From contig JBFXEJ010000120.1 of NCBI GenBank assembly GCA_050180235.1, positions 1-17,342 on the forward strand: a stretch of 17,342 bases of DNA. The letters run 5' to 3'. This DNA comes from JAABRU01 sp050180235. Lineage in GTDB: Bacteria > Desulfobacterota > Desulfobacteria > Desulfobacterales > Desulfococcaceae. Positions 1 to 7,029 of the stretch are shown piece after piece (within the stretch, counting starts at the first letter, position 1; each line of letters starts with the position of its first letter). The translations under genes and the position numbers were made by a program. The notes beneath the pieces were generated by a model. It was not told the DNA's origin, made no database searches, and saw only the letters and a program-made list of their open reading frames with translations.

Positions 1-122
1 GACTGCCGAATGGTATAAAGAACGGAACAGGAATATGAAAGGTGTGGACTGGCAGTTCAGAACAAAGGATGCGAGAATAAAACTGAAGCGACTTTATCCG
101 TCAGTTAAACCTTGACAGAACA
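1..122. repeat. Left copy of 122-bp terminal inverted repeat (IS630-like 3' end)
   Basis: Bases 1-122 are identical to the reverse complement of 17221-17342; identity stops at base 123 (C here, G in the mirrored right copy). The repeat holds the 3' end of a transposase gene plus 7 bases after its stop, and probably represents the terminal part of an insertion sequence present in several copies. Both flanks show TA two bases after the identity ends, consistent with the TA target of IS630 elements, but the rest of the element lies outside the window so this is unproven. Confidence 0.85.
2..115 (+). CDS. IS630-family transposase, C-terminal fragment (cut by window edge)
   Basis: Frame 2 is open from the window edge to TGA at 113-115 and encodes about 37 residues. 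These include a WQF-T-DARIKLKRLYP-type ending, which I recognise as the C-terminus of IS630/Tc1-mariner-type DDE transposases; the catalytic DDE residues lie upstream, outside the window. The gene reads into the window, so the left IS copy has its 3' end facing the operon that starts at 144, only 28 bp after the transposase stop. Read-through from the IS could reach that operon. Family assignment rests on the short C-terminal motif alone. Confidence 0.65.
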   Translation, partial: TAEWYKERNRNMKGVDWQFRTKDARIKLKRLYPSVKP

Positions 123-143
123 CTATTAAATAAAGGAGAATAC

Positions 144-605
144 ATGATGAAAGAAACTGTCAGAAACGGCTGGCATGGCCCTTTGCCTGCCGGAATTTTT
201 TTCTTACTGCTGATATTGCTTTCTGTTCCCCTCAGCGGCGCGGACGAAATTCTGATCATCGGCAGCAAGGATCTTCCGGCTGATTCGGTCAGCAGAGATG
301 AAATCAAAAACATTTTCCTCGGCGAAAAGGTGAAATGGGACAGCGGAGAGAAGATCAGTTTTGTGCTGCTGACAGAGGTTCATGAGGCTTTTCTGAAGCA
401 GTATCTGGGAAGCACAGCCGCACAGTATCAGAACTACTGGAAAAAGATGATTTTCACCGGAAAGGCCAAATCGCCGAAGTCCTTCAACAGTCCGGAAAAA
501 GTCATTGAATACGTTGCCAATACAGCGGGGAGCATTGCCTACATTCCCTCTGAGGGTTATGGTGAAACAGACAGGGACAAAGTGAAAATCATTTCTGTCA
601 GATAG
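144..605 (+). CDS. Small periplasmic phosphate-binding-like protein (PBP superfamily)
   Basis: A 153-residue secreted protein with an N-terminal signal peptide (basic start, hydrophobic run near residues 15-31, cleavage probably after SGA). The mature part resembles the short PstS-like PBP-domain proteins: an EILIIGSKDLPADSVS opening, a KNIFLGEKVKW segment, and an AGSIAYIPSEGY segment near the end. It is less than half the length of classical PstS (about 330 residues), so it is not a complete two-lobed transport receptor, and no ABC permease is nearby. Start ATG at 144 follows AAAGGAG (132-138) by 5 nt; a second ATG at 147 is possible. It is first in an operon with a porin (22-bp gap) and an MCP, suggesting it presents an anion or other small ligand for uptake or sensing. 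The ligand is unknown. Confidence 0.75.
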   Translation: MMKETVRNGWHGPLPAGIFFLLLILLSVPLSGADEILIIGSKDLPADSVSRDEIKNIFLGEKVKWDSGEKISFVLLTEVHEAFLKQYLGSTAAQYQNYWKKMIFTGKAKSPKSFNSPEKVIEYVANTAGSIAYIPSEGYGETDRDKVKIISVR

Positions 606-627
606 ACAGACACAGGAGGAAATATCA

Positions 628-1851
628 ATGAAAAAACTGTCATTTTTGCATATCATATGGATACTGCTGGCTCTGTGTGCAGGGCCGGTGAATGCCTTTG
701 AAGCCGGAGACATTGAAATTCACGGTTTCATTTCCCAGGGATACCTGCTCAGCGATCACAACAATTATATGGCTGATACCGAAGACGGCACATTTCAGTT
801 CAATGAAACCGGACTCAGTTTTGGCACAGAACTGACCGATCAGTTGCGGGTTTCCCTGCAGGTTTTTTCCCGCGATCTGGGGGATTCAGGCAACAATGAT
901 GTGGTTCTGGGTTATGCCTACGGAGATTTTCGCTGGCAGAACTGGCTGGGAATCCGGGCAGGAAAGATCAAGATTGACTACGGACTTTACAATGAAACCC
1001 GTGAAATGGATATGCTGCGCACCGGCGTCATGCTGCCCCAGAGCGTGTATCCGGAAGTCTGGCGCGACAGTGTTTCCAATCTCAGCGGAGCAGGGCTTTA
1101 CGGATTTGCACCCGCAGGTGCTGCAGGAAAATTTTCCTACAACTTCCAGATCGGGGCAATGGAATTTGATGCGAACAAGGGTTTTACCCGTTCCCTGAGT
1201 CCCAGACTGGAAGACACTCTCACACTGACAGATATGGAATCAGATTATGCCTGGTTTGCCAGTCTGCAATGGGACACACCGCTTCCGGGGCTGAAAATGA
1301 AAGGTTCCTATTACAGCATTGATGGTCTGACAGCCGAAGGGAACATGACCGGAATGACACCCGAAGGCAATGCTGTCAGTATGCAGGCTGCGTATGATTT
1401 TCAGGATAAATACGGATATATCCTGTCCGGTGAATACACATGGAAAAATCTGGTGGTTTCAGCAGAATATTCCGAGGACAGTTTTGAGTTTGACACTGTG
1501 TTCACAGGAGAAATGCAAATGGCTCCGAACCGGGGTATGGATATAACCAGTCAGGGATGGTATGTTTCAGCGGCTTACCGCTTTACAGACTGGTTTGAAT
1601 CTGCGCTGAGTTATTCGGAATATTACCCGGACAAAGACGACAAAGACGGAGACAGAAAACCTCCGGAAATGGCCTTCACTTCCTGGCTGAAGACCACAAC
1701 CCTTTCCACCCGCTTTGATATTAATGAAAACTGGATATTCAAACTGGAAGGCAGTTACAATGACGGATTCGGCGGTGTCAATCTTGCGGACAACAAAGAA
1801 CTGGAACCTTACTGGTGGATGTTTGCCGCAAAGGTTACTTTCAGTTTTTAA
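628..1851 (+). CDS. Outer-membrane beta-barrel porin
   Basis: A 407-residue protein with a clear signal peptide (MKKLSFLHII..., cleavage probably after VNA, residue ~23). The mature protein begins with an IEIHGFISQGYLLS strand and continues as alternating aromatic/hydrophobic beta strands separated by acidic loops, ending in ...AAKVTFSF, the terminal-Phe signal read by the BAM machinery. The length suits a 16-18-stranded porin. Start ATG at 628 is preceded by AGGAGGA (614-620). It lies 22 bp after the PBP-like gene and 12 bp before the MCP, almost certainly co-transcribed. An acidic stretch near residues 335-345 (DKDDKDGD) is probably an extracellular loop that might bind divalent cations. 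Substrate cannot be read from sequence; an anion or phosphate role would be guilt by association with the upstream gene. Confidence 0.82.
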   Translation: MKKLSFLHIIWILLALCAGPVNAFEAGDIEIHGFISQGYLLSDHNNYMADTEDGTFQFNETGLSFGTELTDQLRVSLQVFSRDLGDSGNNDVVLGYAYGDFRWQNWLGIRAGKIKIDYGLYNETREMDMLRTGVMLPQSVYPEVWRDSVSNLSGAGLYGFAPAGAAGKFSYNFQIGAMEFDANKGFTRSLSPRLEDTLTLTDMESDYAWFASLQWDTPLPGLKMKGSYYSIDGLTAEGNMTGMTPEGNAVSMQAAYDFQDKYGYILSGEYTWKNLVVSAEYSEDSFEFDTVFTGEMQMAPNRGMDITSQGWYVSAAYRFTDWFESALSYSEYYPDKDDKDGDRKPPEMAFTSWLKTTTLSTRFDINENWIFKLEGSYNDGFGGVNLADNKELEPYWWMFAAKVTFSF

Positions 1852-1863
1852 AGGAGTGGGGCA

Positions 1864-3474
1864 ATGAAAAAATCAATGACCATAGCGCAGAAAATCTGGC
1901 TGAGTCTGGCCATCCTGGCCGCAGGATATTTTGCATCTGTCGGACTGGGATTTCTGCTTGGCGGAAATACGGAAAAACGGCTCTCCCATGTGTCAGAGGA
2001 TTTGTTTGCGGCCTCTGTGGAAAGCCGGGCCGCTGTTTCCGCGTTTGATGATCAGATCCGGTATTATCAGGATATGGTGATGATCGGCAACATGGGAAAT
2101 GTGGCACAATCCGCACAGGAGAAAGCCGAAGAGGTTCAGGCGGCATTGGAGAGGATCATGGCTTTGCGCGGAATCGGAGCCGCAGATTTGCAGCAGACAG
2201 ACCAGATCCGCATGGAAATGGAAACCTTCAGTGCGGCAGCTCTGGACATCTATCAGAAAATGGGGGCGGAAACGGATTTTGTGTTTGAAGAAGCAGATGG
2301 AAAAGATCAGCCTCCGGGTGAGAATATGGAAGATGAAATCTTCCGCATCGGTCAGCAAAGCAATGTTCTGGCTGAAAAACTTTCCGATCTTGCACAGCAT
2401 TTTTCAGCCAATCTGAAAGGAGAACTTGCGGATATCAGCAGTGCCACGCGTGATTACCGCTGGCTGAACCTGATGCTGTTTCTCGGCATTGTGGTTTTTA
2501 CAGGAGTTTCGGCAGGATTTTTCATTTTCCGCTCCATCACCCGGCCCCTGAAAGAGGTTATCCGCAGTCTGTCTGACTGTTCTGCTGATATGCTGTTTAC
2601 CGCAGTGCAGGGGAGCGATGCCAGCAGCGCGCTTGCGGAAAGATCATTGCAGCAGGCCGCTTCCCTTGAGGAGGTTTCCGCTTCTTTGGAAGAGATGTCC
2701 TCCATGACCAGACTCAATGCCGATAATGCTTTGAAAACCAGGGATATAGCAGAAAATGCCCTGCGCTTAATCAAAGATACCGACCGTTTCATGACGGATC
2801 TTATGACATCCATGAAGGAAATCACAGCCGCAAGCAAGGAGACTTCCAAGATAGTCAAAACCATTGATGAAATTGCATTTCAGACCAATCTCCTGTCCCT
2901 GAATGCGGCAGTGGAGGCGGCACGGGCCGGAAACACAGGCGCGGGGTTTGCGGTTGTGGCGGGTGAAGTGCGGAATCTGGCCCTGCGTTCCGCAGAGGCC
3001 GCACGCACCACCTCAGCCCTGATTGAAGGCAATGTGAAAAAGATCGCTGAAGGGGAAAAAATTGCATCAGGAACCATTCAGGTATTCAAATCCGTGGCCG
3101 AAGGTTCAGAGGATATACGCAATCTTATTGCAGAAATGACTTCGGCCTCTGACAATCAGGCAGAGGGAATCCGGCAGGTGAACAAAGCCATTGCGGAAAT
3201 GGATCTGGTGACCCAGCACAATGCGGGAACAGCAGAGGATTCCGCTGCATTTTCCCGACATCTCAATGACAGAGCCAGGCAGATGAAAGAACTGGTGGAT
3301 AACCTGACCCGGATGGTGGGCGGGCAGAATGGGAAATCCAATGATGTCCGGGAGAAAGCAGGGGATTATATGTCCGCAGGCACAGCGTCTCCGTCCCTGA
3401 AACAACTGAAAAGAAAGAAAAAAAATAAAGATGATCCGGCATCCGATCTTTCACTTCTTTCACAGACGGTCTGA
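1864..3474 (+). CDS. Methyl-accepting chemotaxis protein
   Basis: A 536-residue inner-membrane receptor. TM1 is at about residues 11-33, a mostly helical periplasmic sensor at 34-198 and TM2 at 201-223. Then comes a very short HAMP-like start (SITRPLKEVIRSL, 224-236) that runs directly into SLQQAASLEEVSASLEEMSSM, a control-cable arrangement also known in other deltaproteobacterial MCPs. The signalling tip is highly conserved (EIAFQTNLLSLNAAVEAARAG, 336-356, followed by GAGFAVVAGEVRNLA), so binding to CheA and CheW is expected. There is no CheR/CheB-tethering pentapeptide; the tail is basic (KQLKRKKKNK) and ends LLSQTV. The helical sensor resembles four-helix-bundle MCP domains, but the ligand is unknown. 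Start ATG at 1864 follows AAGGAG (1851-1856), which overlaps the porin stop. It may sense the solute handled by the two upstream products. Confidence 0.93.
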   Translation: MKKSMTIAQKIWLSLAILAAGYFASVGLGFLLGGNTEKRLSHVSEDLFAASVESRAAVSAFDDQIRYYQDMVMIGNMGNVAQSAQEKAEEVQAALERIMALRGIGAADLQQTDQIRMEMETFSAAALDIYQKMGAETDFVFEEADGKDQPPGENMEDEIFRIGQQSNVLAEKLSDLAQHFSANLKGELADISSATRDYRWLNLMLFLGIVVFTGVSAGFFIFRSITRPLKEVIRSLSDCSADMLFTAVQGSDASSALAERSLQQAASLEEVSASLEEMSSMTRLNADNALKTRDIAENALRLIKDTDRFMTDLMTSMKEITAASKETSKIVKTIDEIAFQTNLLSLNAAVEAARAGNTGAGFAVVAGEVRNLALRSAEAARTTSALIEGNVKKIAEGEKIASGTIQVFKSVAEGSEDIRNLIAEMTSASDNQAEGIRQVNKAIAEMDLVTQHNAGTAEDSAAFSRHLNDRARQMKELVDNLTRMVGGQNGKSNDVREKAGDYMSAGTASPSLKQLKRKKKNKDDPASDLSLLSQTV

Positions 3475-3515
3475 ACTCACTGATTCTGTTCCTTAAATAT
3501 TTTAAACAAAAACAG

Positions 3516-3547
3516 AAACCGGGTTTTTCCAAAAACCCGGTTTTTTT
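3516..3547 (+). terminator. Rho-independent terminator after the MCP gene
   Basis: A 13-bp GC-centred stem (AAACCGGGTTTTT / AAAAACCCGGTTT, separated by CC) is followed by a run of T to 3547, 41 bp after the MCP stop. The A-tract before the stem makes it potentially bidirectional. It closes the PBP-porin-MCP operon. Confidence 0.9.
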
Positions 3548-3607
3548 GCATGGCTTTTGCACTCCCTGTTATTTCAGATAGTTTGCCCAAAGGATGTCAA
3601 TAATCTG

Positions 3608-3636
3608 TTGACAAGTCCCGCCAATTCCTTTACCTT
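3608..3636 (+). promoter_or_regulatory. Possible sigma70-type promoter for etfBA
   Basis: A perfect TTGACA (3608-3613) is followed after 17 bp by TACCTT (3631-3636), a weak -10 (3 of 6). It lies in the AT-rich gap between the MCP terminator and etfB, about 160 bp upstream of the GTG start. No other convincing promoter was seen in this gap; the call is tentative. Confidence 0.35.
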
Positions 3637-3721
3637 TGTCTTTTCTGTTTTTTTCAAATATAACTGTTTTTAGTATCTTATACCGGTTTTGATTATGAGA
3701 AAACAAAAACGGGTTTTCCGT

Positions 3722-3745
3722 ATGCCGGGTTCTGTTCCCCGGCAT
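3722..3745 (+). promoter_or_regulatory. Leader hairpin upstream of etfB
   Basis: ATGCCGGG (3722-3729) pairs with CCCGGCAT (3738-3745) around an 8-nt loop. There is no T tract after it, so it is not a standard terminator. It sits about 50 nt before the etfB start in the expected 5' leader and could affect mRNA stability or translation. The ATG inside its 3' arm (3744) is in frame with etfB but is not the likely start. Confidence 0.4.
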
Positions 3746-3797
3746 GGAACAAACCCCTGAAAGATATGAAAACATATTTTGCAAAAAGGAGTGCAAC

Positions 3798-4577
3798 GTG
3801 GAAATTATTGTTTTGTTAAAGCAGGTTCCGGCAACAGAATCCATGATAACTGTTGCCCCTGACGGAAAGCGCATTCAGACCGACAATCTCAAATGGGTCA
3901 TGAATCCCTATGATGAGTTTGCTGTGGAAGAGGCATTGCAGATTAAGCAGAAACAGGGCGGAAGCGTTACTGTTCTTTCCGCAGGAAATGACCGGACAGT
4001 GGAAGCCCTGCGCACCGCGCTGGCTATGGGCGCGGACAATGCTGTGCTGATCAATGATCCGGCAGCGGAAAACTGCGACAGCCTGGGCATTGCCAAAATA
4101 CTGGCTGCCGCGATCAAAACCATGCCTTATGATCTGATTATAGCGGGAATGCGGGCAGTGGATGATGACAGCGGCATTGTGGGCGGGGCTGTGGCCGGTC
4201 TGCTGCAGATTCCCCATATTTCTATGGTAATCAAAGAGGAAATCACAGACCGCGTGATTCGATGCCGCAGCACAGTGGAAGGCGGTACCGTTGTAACAGA
4301 AGCCCCTCTGCCGGTTCTGTTCACCACACAGCGGGGACTTAACGAACCCCGTTACGCTTCTCTGCCGGGCATTATGAAAGCCAAAAAAAAGAAGATTGAC
4401 ACAAAAAAACTCGCAGATATTGGTCTGGATGCAGCCGCAGTTGCTCCCAAATCCGGCATTGCCGCCCTGAAACTGCCACCGGCAAGAAAAGCCGGAAAAA
4501 TGATTGCAGGAGATTCCGCACAGGCAAAAGCCGCAGAACTGGTAAAACTGCTGCGGGAAGAGGCAAAGGTGATATAA
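3798..4577 (+). CDS. etfB: Electron transfer flavoprotein, beta subunit
   Basis: Beta subunit of the ETF heterodimer, which carries electrons from acyl-CoA dehydrogenases (and related flavoenzymes) towards the quinone pool. The start is chosen as GTG 3798: AAAAGGAG (3784-3791) sits 6 nt upstream, and the product then opens with the family's MEIIVLLKQVP. That gives 259 residues, normal for EtfB. An upstream in-frame ATG at 3744 would add 18 atypical residues. Recognisable parts are NPYDEFAVEEALQIK (36-50), the nucleotide-binding AVDDDSGIVGG (120-130), and the family signature APLPVLFTTQRGLNEPRY (169-186) followed by SLPGIMKAKKK. The 120-130 loop is closer to conventional ETFs (AMP-binding) than to the DGDTAQVGP loop of electron-bifurcating ETFs; this is an inference from remembered family patterns. 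It is unusually far (274 bp) from etfA. Confidence 0.95.
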   Translation: MEIIVLLKQVPATESMITVAPDGKRIQTDNLKWVMNPYDEFAVEEALQIKQKQGGSVTVLSAGNDRTVEALRTALAMGADNAVLINDPAAENCDSLGIAKILAAAIKTMPYDLIIAGMRAVDDDSGIVGGAVAGLLQIPHISMVIKEEITDRVIRCRSTVEGGTVVTEAPLPVLFTTQRGLNEPRYASLPGIMKAKKKKIDTKKLADIGLDAAAVAPKSGIAALKLPPARKAGKMIAGDSAQAKAAELVKLLREEAKVI

Positions 4578-4582
4578 ATTTT

Positions 4583-4613
4583 CAGTTATCAGTGAACAGT
4601 GAACAGTTATCAG
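4583..4613. repeat. CAGTTATCAG / GTGAACA short repeat
   Basis: CAGTTATCAGTGAACAGTG is followed by AACAGTTATCAG, i.e. two CAGTTATCAG words around GTGAACAGTGAA. A related opposite-oriented set (CTGATAACTGACAACTGG, then TAACTGAC) lies at 4750-4776, so the two could pair across hairpins 1 and 2. This type of intergenic repeat is common in repeat-rich bacterial genomes. Confidence 0.6.
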
Positions 4614-4620
4614 AGCATGT

Positions 4621-4650
4621 GTCGGGTTACGGTCTTCGACCTAACCCGAC
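4621..4650. repeat. REP-like hairpin 1 between etfB and etfA
   Basis: GTCGGGTTA (4621-4629) pairs with TAACCCGAC (4642-4650), with an inner GGTC-TTC-GACC extension and one bulged base. It is a divergent member of the GTCGGATTA / TAATCCGAC family found elsewhere in the window. No T tract follows. Confidence 0.75.
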
Positions 4651-4690
4651 CTGCATATCATATTGTTATTTACTTTTAATTAATTAGAAG

Positions 4691-4813
4691 TAGGTCGGAT
4701 TAGCGTCAGCGTAATCCGACACAATTGGTTGTGTACTAACTACTGGCGACTGATAACTGACAACTGGTAACTGACAATATCATGTCGGATTACGCTTCGC
4801 TAATCCGACCTAC
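4691..4813. repeat. REP pair (BIME-like) between etfB and etfA
   Basis: Two GTCGGATTA...TAATCCGAC hairpins (4694-4720 and 4784-4809) sit in opposite orientation. The reverse complement of the second matches the first over about 30 bp, differing only in the loop (GAA against TCA). Between them lie a CAATTGGTTG stretch and CTGATAACTGAC-type repeats. The same paired unit recurs at 10017-10103 and 10165-10251, so this is a dispersed family. No associated REP transposase (RAYT) gene is in the window. Confidence 0.8.
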
Positions 4814-4851
4814 AGGATGAACACCGAAATCTTACAGGAGAAAAAGACATA

Positions 4852-5817
4852 ATGTCCCAAAATATATTGGTAATCACAGAACAGAGAGATGGCCTTTTCC
4901 GCAAGGTCAGTTTTGAGGCTCTGAGTGAGGGAAAACGCATTGCACAGTCGGCAGGAACCGGTCTGACAGCGGTAATTCTCGGAGAAGGCATTGAAGCAAT
5001 GGCCGGGGAAGCCGGGAAATACGGAGCGGATAAAATCCTTGTGGCAGATGCTCCCGCTCTGAAAGAATACACTGCCGAGGCATACTGCAATGTGCTGTCC
5101 GCTGTGGTGGAAAAAGAAAATCCCGGTATCATTCTTATCGGCGCATCTGTGCAGGGAAAAGACATAGCCGCACGGCTGGGAGCCATGTGCAATGCTGCGC
5201 TGGCAGCAGACTGTGTGTCGGTTCGTTCCGAAGGCGGAAATCTGACCGTAACCCGTCCCATGTACGGCGGGAAAATTCTGGCAGATGTGGTTTTGAGCGG
5301 CAGTCCCCAGATTGTTGCTATCCGTCCAAACGCGATGAGCATCAGTGAATCAGCCGGAGCCGGGAAAGTGGAAAAGATTGAGGTCACTCCGGGCCAAGTC
5401 CGTGCCAAAGTTGCTGAAAAACAGTTGGAAACCGGCAAAAAGGAACTGACCGAGGCAGACATCATTGTGTCCGGCGGCAGAGGCATGGGCGGATCAAATT
5501 ATTCTGTGATTGAGGAACTGGCCGGAGTTCTGGGCGCAGCAGTGGGCGCATCCCGTTCCGCAGTGGATGAGGGCTGGCGTCCCCATTCAGATCAGGTGGG
5601 ACAGACCGGAAAAACCGTTTCTCCCAATCTCTATATCGCGTGCGGCATTTCCGGAGCCATTCAGCATCTGGCTGGCATGTCCTCTTCCAAAGTCATTGTT
5701 GCAATAAACAAGGATGCGGACGCTCCCATTTTTGCCAAAGCTGATTACGGCATTGCGGGCGATCTGTTTGAAGTGGTCCCGGCCATTACAGAAGCTGTGA
5801 GAAAGATAAGGGCATAA
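4852..5817 (+). CDS. etfA: Electron transfer flavoprotein, alpha subunit
   Basis: FAD-carrying alpha subunit of ETF, 321 residues, normal length. The N-terminal domain (1-190) is the nucleotide-fold partner for EtfB. The C-terminal FAD domain has SGGRGMG (207-213), the SRSAVDEGW segment (234-242), QVGQTGKTVSP (248-258), and the family signature LYIACGISGAIQHLAGM (260-276) followed by NKD and DYGIAGDL. All expected flavin-contact motifs are present, so the protein should be functional. Start ATG at 4852 is preceded by AGGAG (4836-4840) with a rather long 11-nt spacer. It lies downstream of etfB on the same strand, with three REP-like hairpins in between; no acyl-CoA dehydrogenase or ETF:quinone oxidoreductase gene is in the window. 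Confidence 0.96.
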   Translation: MSQNILVITEQRDGLFRKVSFEALSEGKRIAQSAGTGLTAVILGEGIEAMAGEAGKYGADKILVADAPALKEYTAEAYCNVLSAVVEKENPGIILIGASVQGKDIAARLGAMCNAALAADCVSVRSEGGNLTVTRPMYGGKILADVVLSGSPQIVAIRPNAMSISESAGAGKVEKIEVTPGQVRAKVAEKQLETGKKELTEADIIVSGGRGMGGSNYSVIEELAGVLGAAVGASRSAVDEGWRPHSDQVGQTGKTVSPNLYIACGISGAIQHLAGMSSSKVIVAINKDADAPIFAKADYGIAGDLFEVVPAITEAVRKIRA

Positions 5818-5826
5818 TACCGGTTC

Positions 5827-5990
5827 GCAATTGAAAATATACTTATGATTCGGTTTCCCACAGAGGACACAGAGAGGAAAAAAACCACAGAGAACACAGA
5901 GGAAAAATTCTTTTTTTTCTGTGTTTTCTTTGCAGTAATCTGTGATCTCTGCTGGAAGTAAATGTATAAATTCAATGGAGAATTGGTATA
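5827..5990. repeat. Degenerate inverted-repeat element with ACAGAG-rich interior
   Basis: The left side carries TTGAAAATATACTTATG (5831-5847), identical to a segment at 15591-15607. The right side carries TTCAATGGAGAATTGGTATA (5971-5990), matching the right arm of the element at 15582-15660. Its left arm has decayed. The interior (about 5859-5940) contains direct repeats of CCACAGAG(G/A)ACACAGAG and a facing TTTCTGTGTTTTCT. It occupies most of the non-coding stretch just after etfA. Confidence 0.55.
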
Positions 5991-5999
5991 ACTTTATCT

Positions 6000-6222
6000 G
6001 TCTGAACCATGATTCACAGGATTAAAGGATTGACCGGGATTTTTTTCATTCCCCTTCTGAGAGCAGGGCTGTTTTAAGTTCTCATTCCCCTCTTGAGAGG
6101 GGATAAAGGGGTGTGTTCCGGCAATGGGGAAAAGACACACCCCCATGTCCCTCTCAAGAGGGGAATTTCAGAAAAATATCAGTCATGGTAAATCCGTAAA
6201 TCCTGAAAATCTTGGTTCAGAC
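6000..6222. mobile_element. GTCTGAACC-family MITE-like element, copy A
   Basis: It starts GTCTGAACCATGATTCACAG and continues ATTAAAGGATTGACCGGGATT; it ends AAATCCTGAAAATCTTGGTTC then AGAC, so both ends carry GTCTGAACC in inverted orientation. The core of the family is about 110 bp (see copy at 10266). Here it is enlarged by an internal palindrome: an 18-bp arm at 6084-6101 pairs with 6149-6166, and GGGGTGTGT (6108-6116) pairs with ACACACCCC (6135-6143). It carries no coding sequence and lies just upstream of the first toxin-antitoxin pair. Confidence 0.75.
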
Positions 6223-6268
6223 AACTATCTGAATCCAAAGCAGGATCAGATATAAGGAGGAAGTAAAA

Positions 6269-6556
6269 ATGTCTTCATTGCAGATTGCTGAATCTCAGGA
6301 AAGAGTTATAAAAGAACTGGCCGGACTTTCATTGGGAAAAATTGATGAAGTTATAGATTTTATACGTTTTTTAAAGTTAAAGGAAGACAGGGAAAATATC
6401 GGTTCCGGCATTATATCGGATGAAACAGAACTTATTGAAACAGAAGAAGATCGTCATGCTTATGCTGTGGCATTGCAGGAATTGGAGACCGGCAATGCTT
6501 TGGATTTTGACTCCCTGAAATCCGCATGGCTTCAGGGACAGTCTGCGAATGTATAA
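6269..6556 (+). CDS. Probable antitoxin of a RelE/ParE-type pair
   Basis: A 95-residue acidic protein. The N-terminal half (roughly 8-40, AESQERVIKELAGLSLGKIDEVIDFIRFLKLKE) is helical and resembles the small antitoxins or DUF2281-like proteins found before toxins. The C-terminal half is acidic (EEDRHAYAVALQELETGNALDFDSLKSAW) and would be expected to wrap the toxin. Start ATG at 6269 follows AGGAGG (6255-6260) with an 8-nt spacer. Its 3' end overlaps the next gene by 8 nt, a typical translationally coupled antitoxin-toxin arrangement. The DNA-binding fold is not clear from sequence. It probably autorepresses the pair, by analogy with the family. Confidence 0.7.
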   Translation: MSSLQIAESQERVIKELAGLSLGKIDEVIDFIRFLKLKEDRENIGSGIISDETELIETEEDRHAYAVALQELETGNALDFDSLKSAWLQGQSANV

Positions 6557-6809
6557 AATCAGAGTTCACAAACATGTTGCCAAATTTATAGATTCCCGAA
6601 CTCCGAAAGAACGGGTTCGTATTGCCGAGGCTTTTTCAGAATTGCAGAAACATCCTTTTAAGAACAGTTTGGATATAAAAAAGCTGAAAAACAGCCTTGA
6701 CAAATATCGGCTTAGGCTTGGGAAATGCCGATTTCTTTATACTGTTATGAAAAATCAGGTTTTGATTTACTTTTATAAAGCTGATACAAGAGGTGATGTG
6801 TATAAGTGA
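6549..6809 (+). CDS. RelE/ParE-superfamily toxin
   Basis: An 86-residue basic protein with the RelE/ParE layout. An N-terminal strand (MYKIRVHKHVAKFI) leads into two helices (PKERVRIAEAFSELQKHPF), then IKKLKNSLDKYRLRLGKCRF, LYTVMKNQVLIYFY and a C-terminal KADTRGDVYK. The YRLRLGKCRFLYTV beta-hairpin is the part best conserved in this family, where basic and aromatic residues contribute to ribosome-dependent mRNA cleavage in RelE-type toxins. The ATG lies inside the antitoxin 3' end (8-nt overlap). Gyrase poisoning (ParE type) cannot be excluded from sequence alone. It is the first coding module of the island between etfA and rimO. Confidence 0.8.
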   Translation: MYKIRVHKHVAKFIDSRTPKERVRIAEAFSELQKHPFKNSLDIKKLKNSLDKYRLRLGKCRFLYTVMKNQVLIYFYKADTRGDVYK

Positions 6810-6868
6810 TCTGAATTTCAGGTGTAAGGTGGGTGAATTGAAGTGGAACCCAACATTTCCCGTGCATT

Positions 6869-6937
6869 GTCTGAACCATGATTCACATGATTAAGGGATT
6901 GACAGGATTTTAAAAAATTGCAGGGGCGATTATTGCA
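6869..6937. mobile_element. GTCTGAACC-family element, copy B (left end only)
   Basis: GTCTGAACCATGATTCACAT then GATTAAGGGATTGACAGGATT matches the left half of the family. No GGTTCAGAC right end follows; instead the sequence runs into a GTCGGATTA fragment and then the AGGGTGGGCA palindrome. It separates the RelE module from the NLR-like gene and has the same orientation as the copies after that gene. Confidence 0.7.
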
Positions 6938-6954
6938 GGTCGGATTAGTAATGC

Positions 6955-7029
6955 AGGGTGGGCAAAAGCGGAGCGTTGCCCGCCATTGTTTCAGCAGAAA
7001 GGCGGGCACGGAAAAACATGTGCCCACCC
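6955..7029. repeat. AGGGTGGGCA inverted-repeat element just upstream of the NLR-like gene
   Basis: AGGGTGGGCA (from about 6955) and TGCCCACCCT (ending about 7029) form the outer arms, with TTGCCCGCC and GGCGGGCA as inner arms around a CATTGTTTCAGCAGAAA loop. The loop and inner arms match, in opposite orientation, the palindrome at 16913-16981 upstream of hslO, so both belong to one dispersed family. The in-frame ATG at 6986 lies inside this repeat, which argues against it as the NLR start. Confidence 0.75.

Noticed and set aside
112..143. Promoter formed by the IS end (TTGACA at 112-117) driving the first operon
   Set aside because: The window between it and the ATG has no -10-like hexamer at the right spacing.
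3744..3797. In-frame ATG extending EtfB by 18 residues
   Set aside because: The ATG lies in a hairpin and the extra residues do not fit the family; GTG 3798 has a strong ribosome site and gives the canonical MEIIVLLKQVP start.
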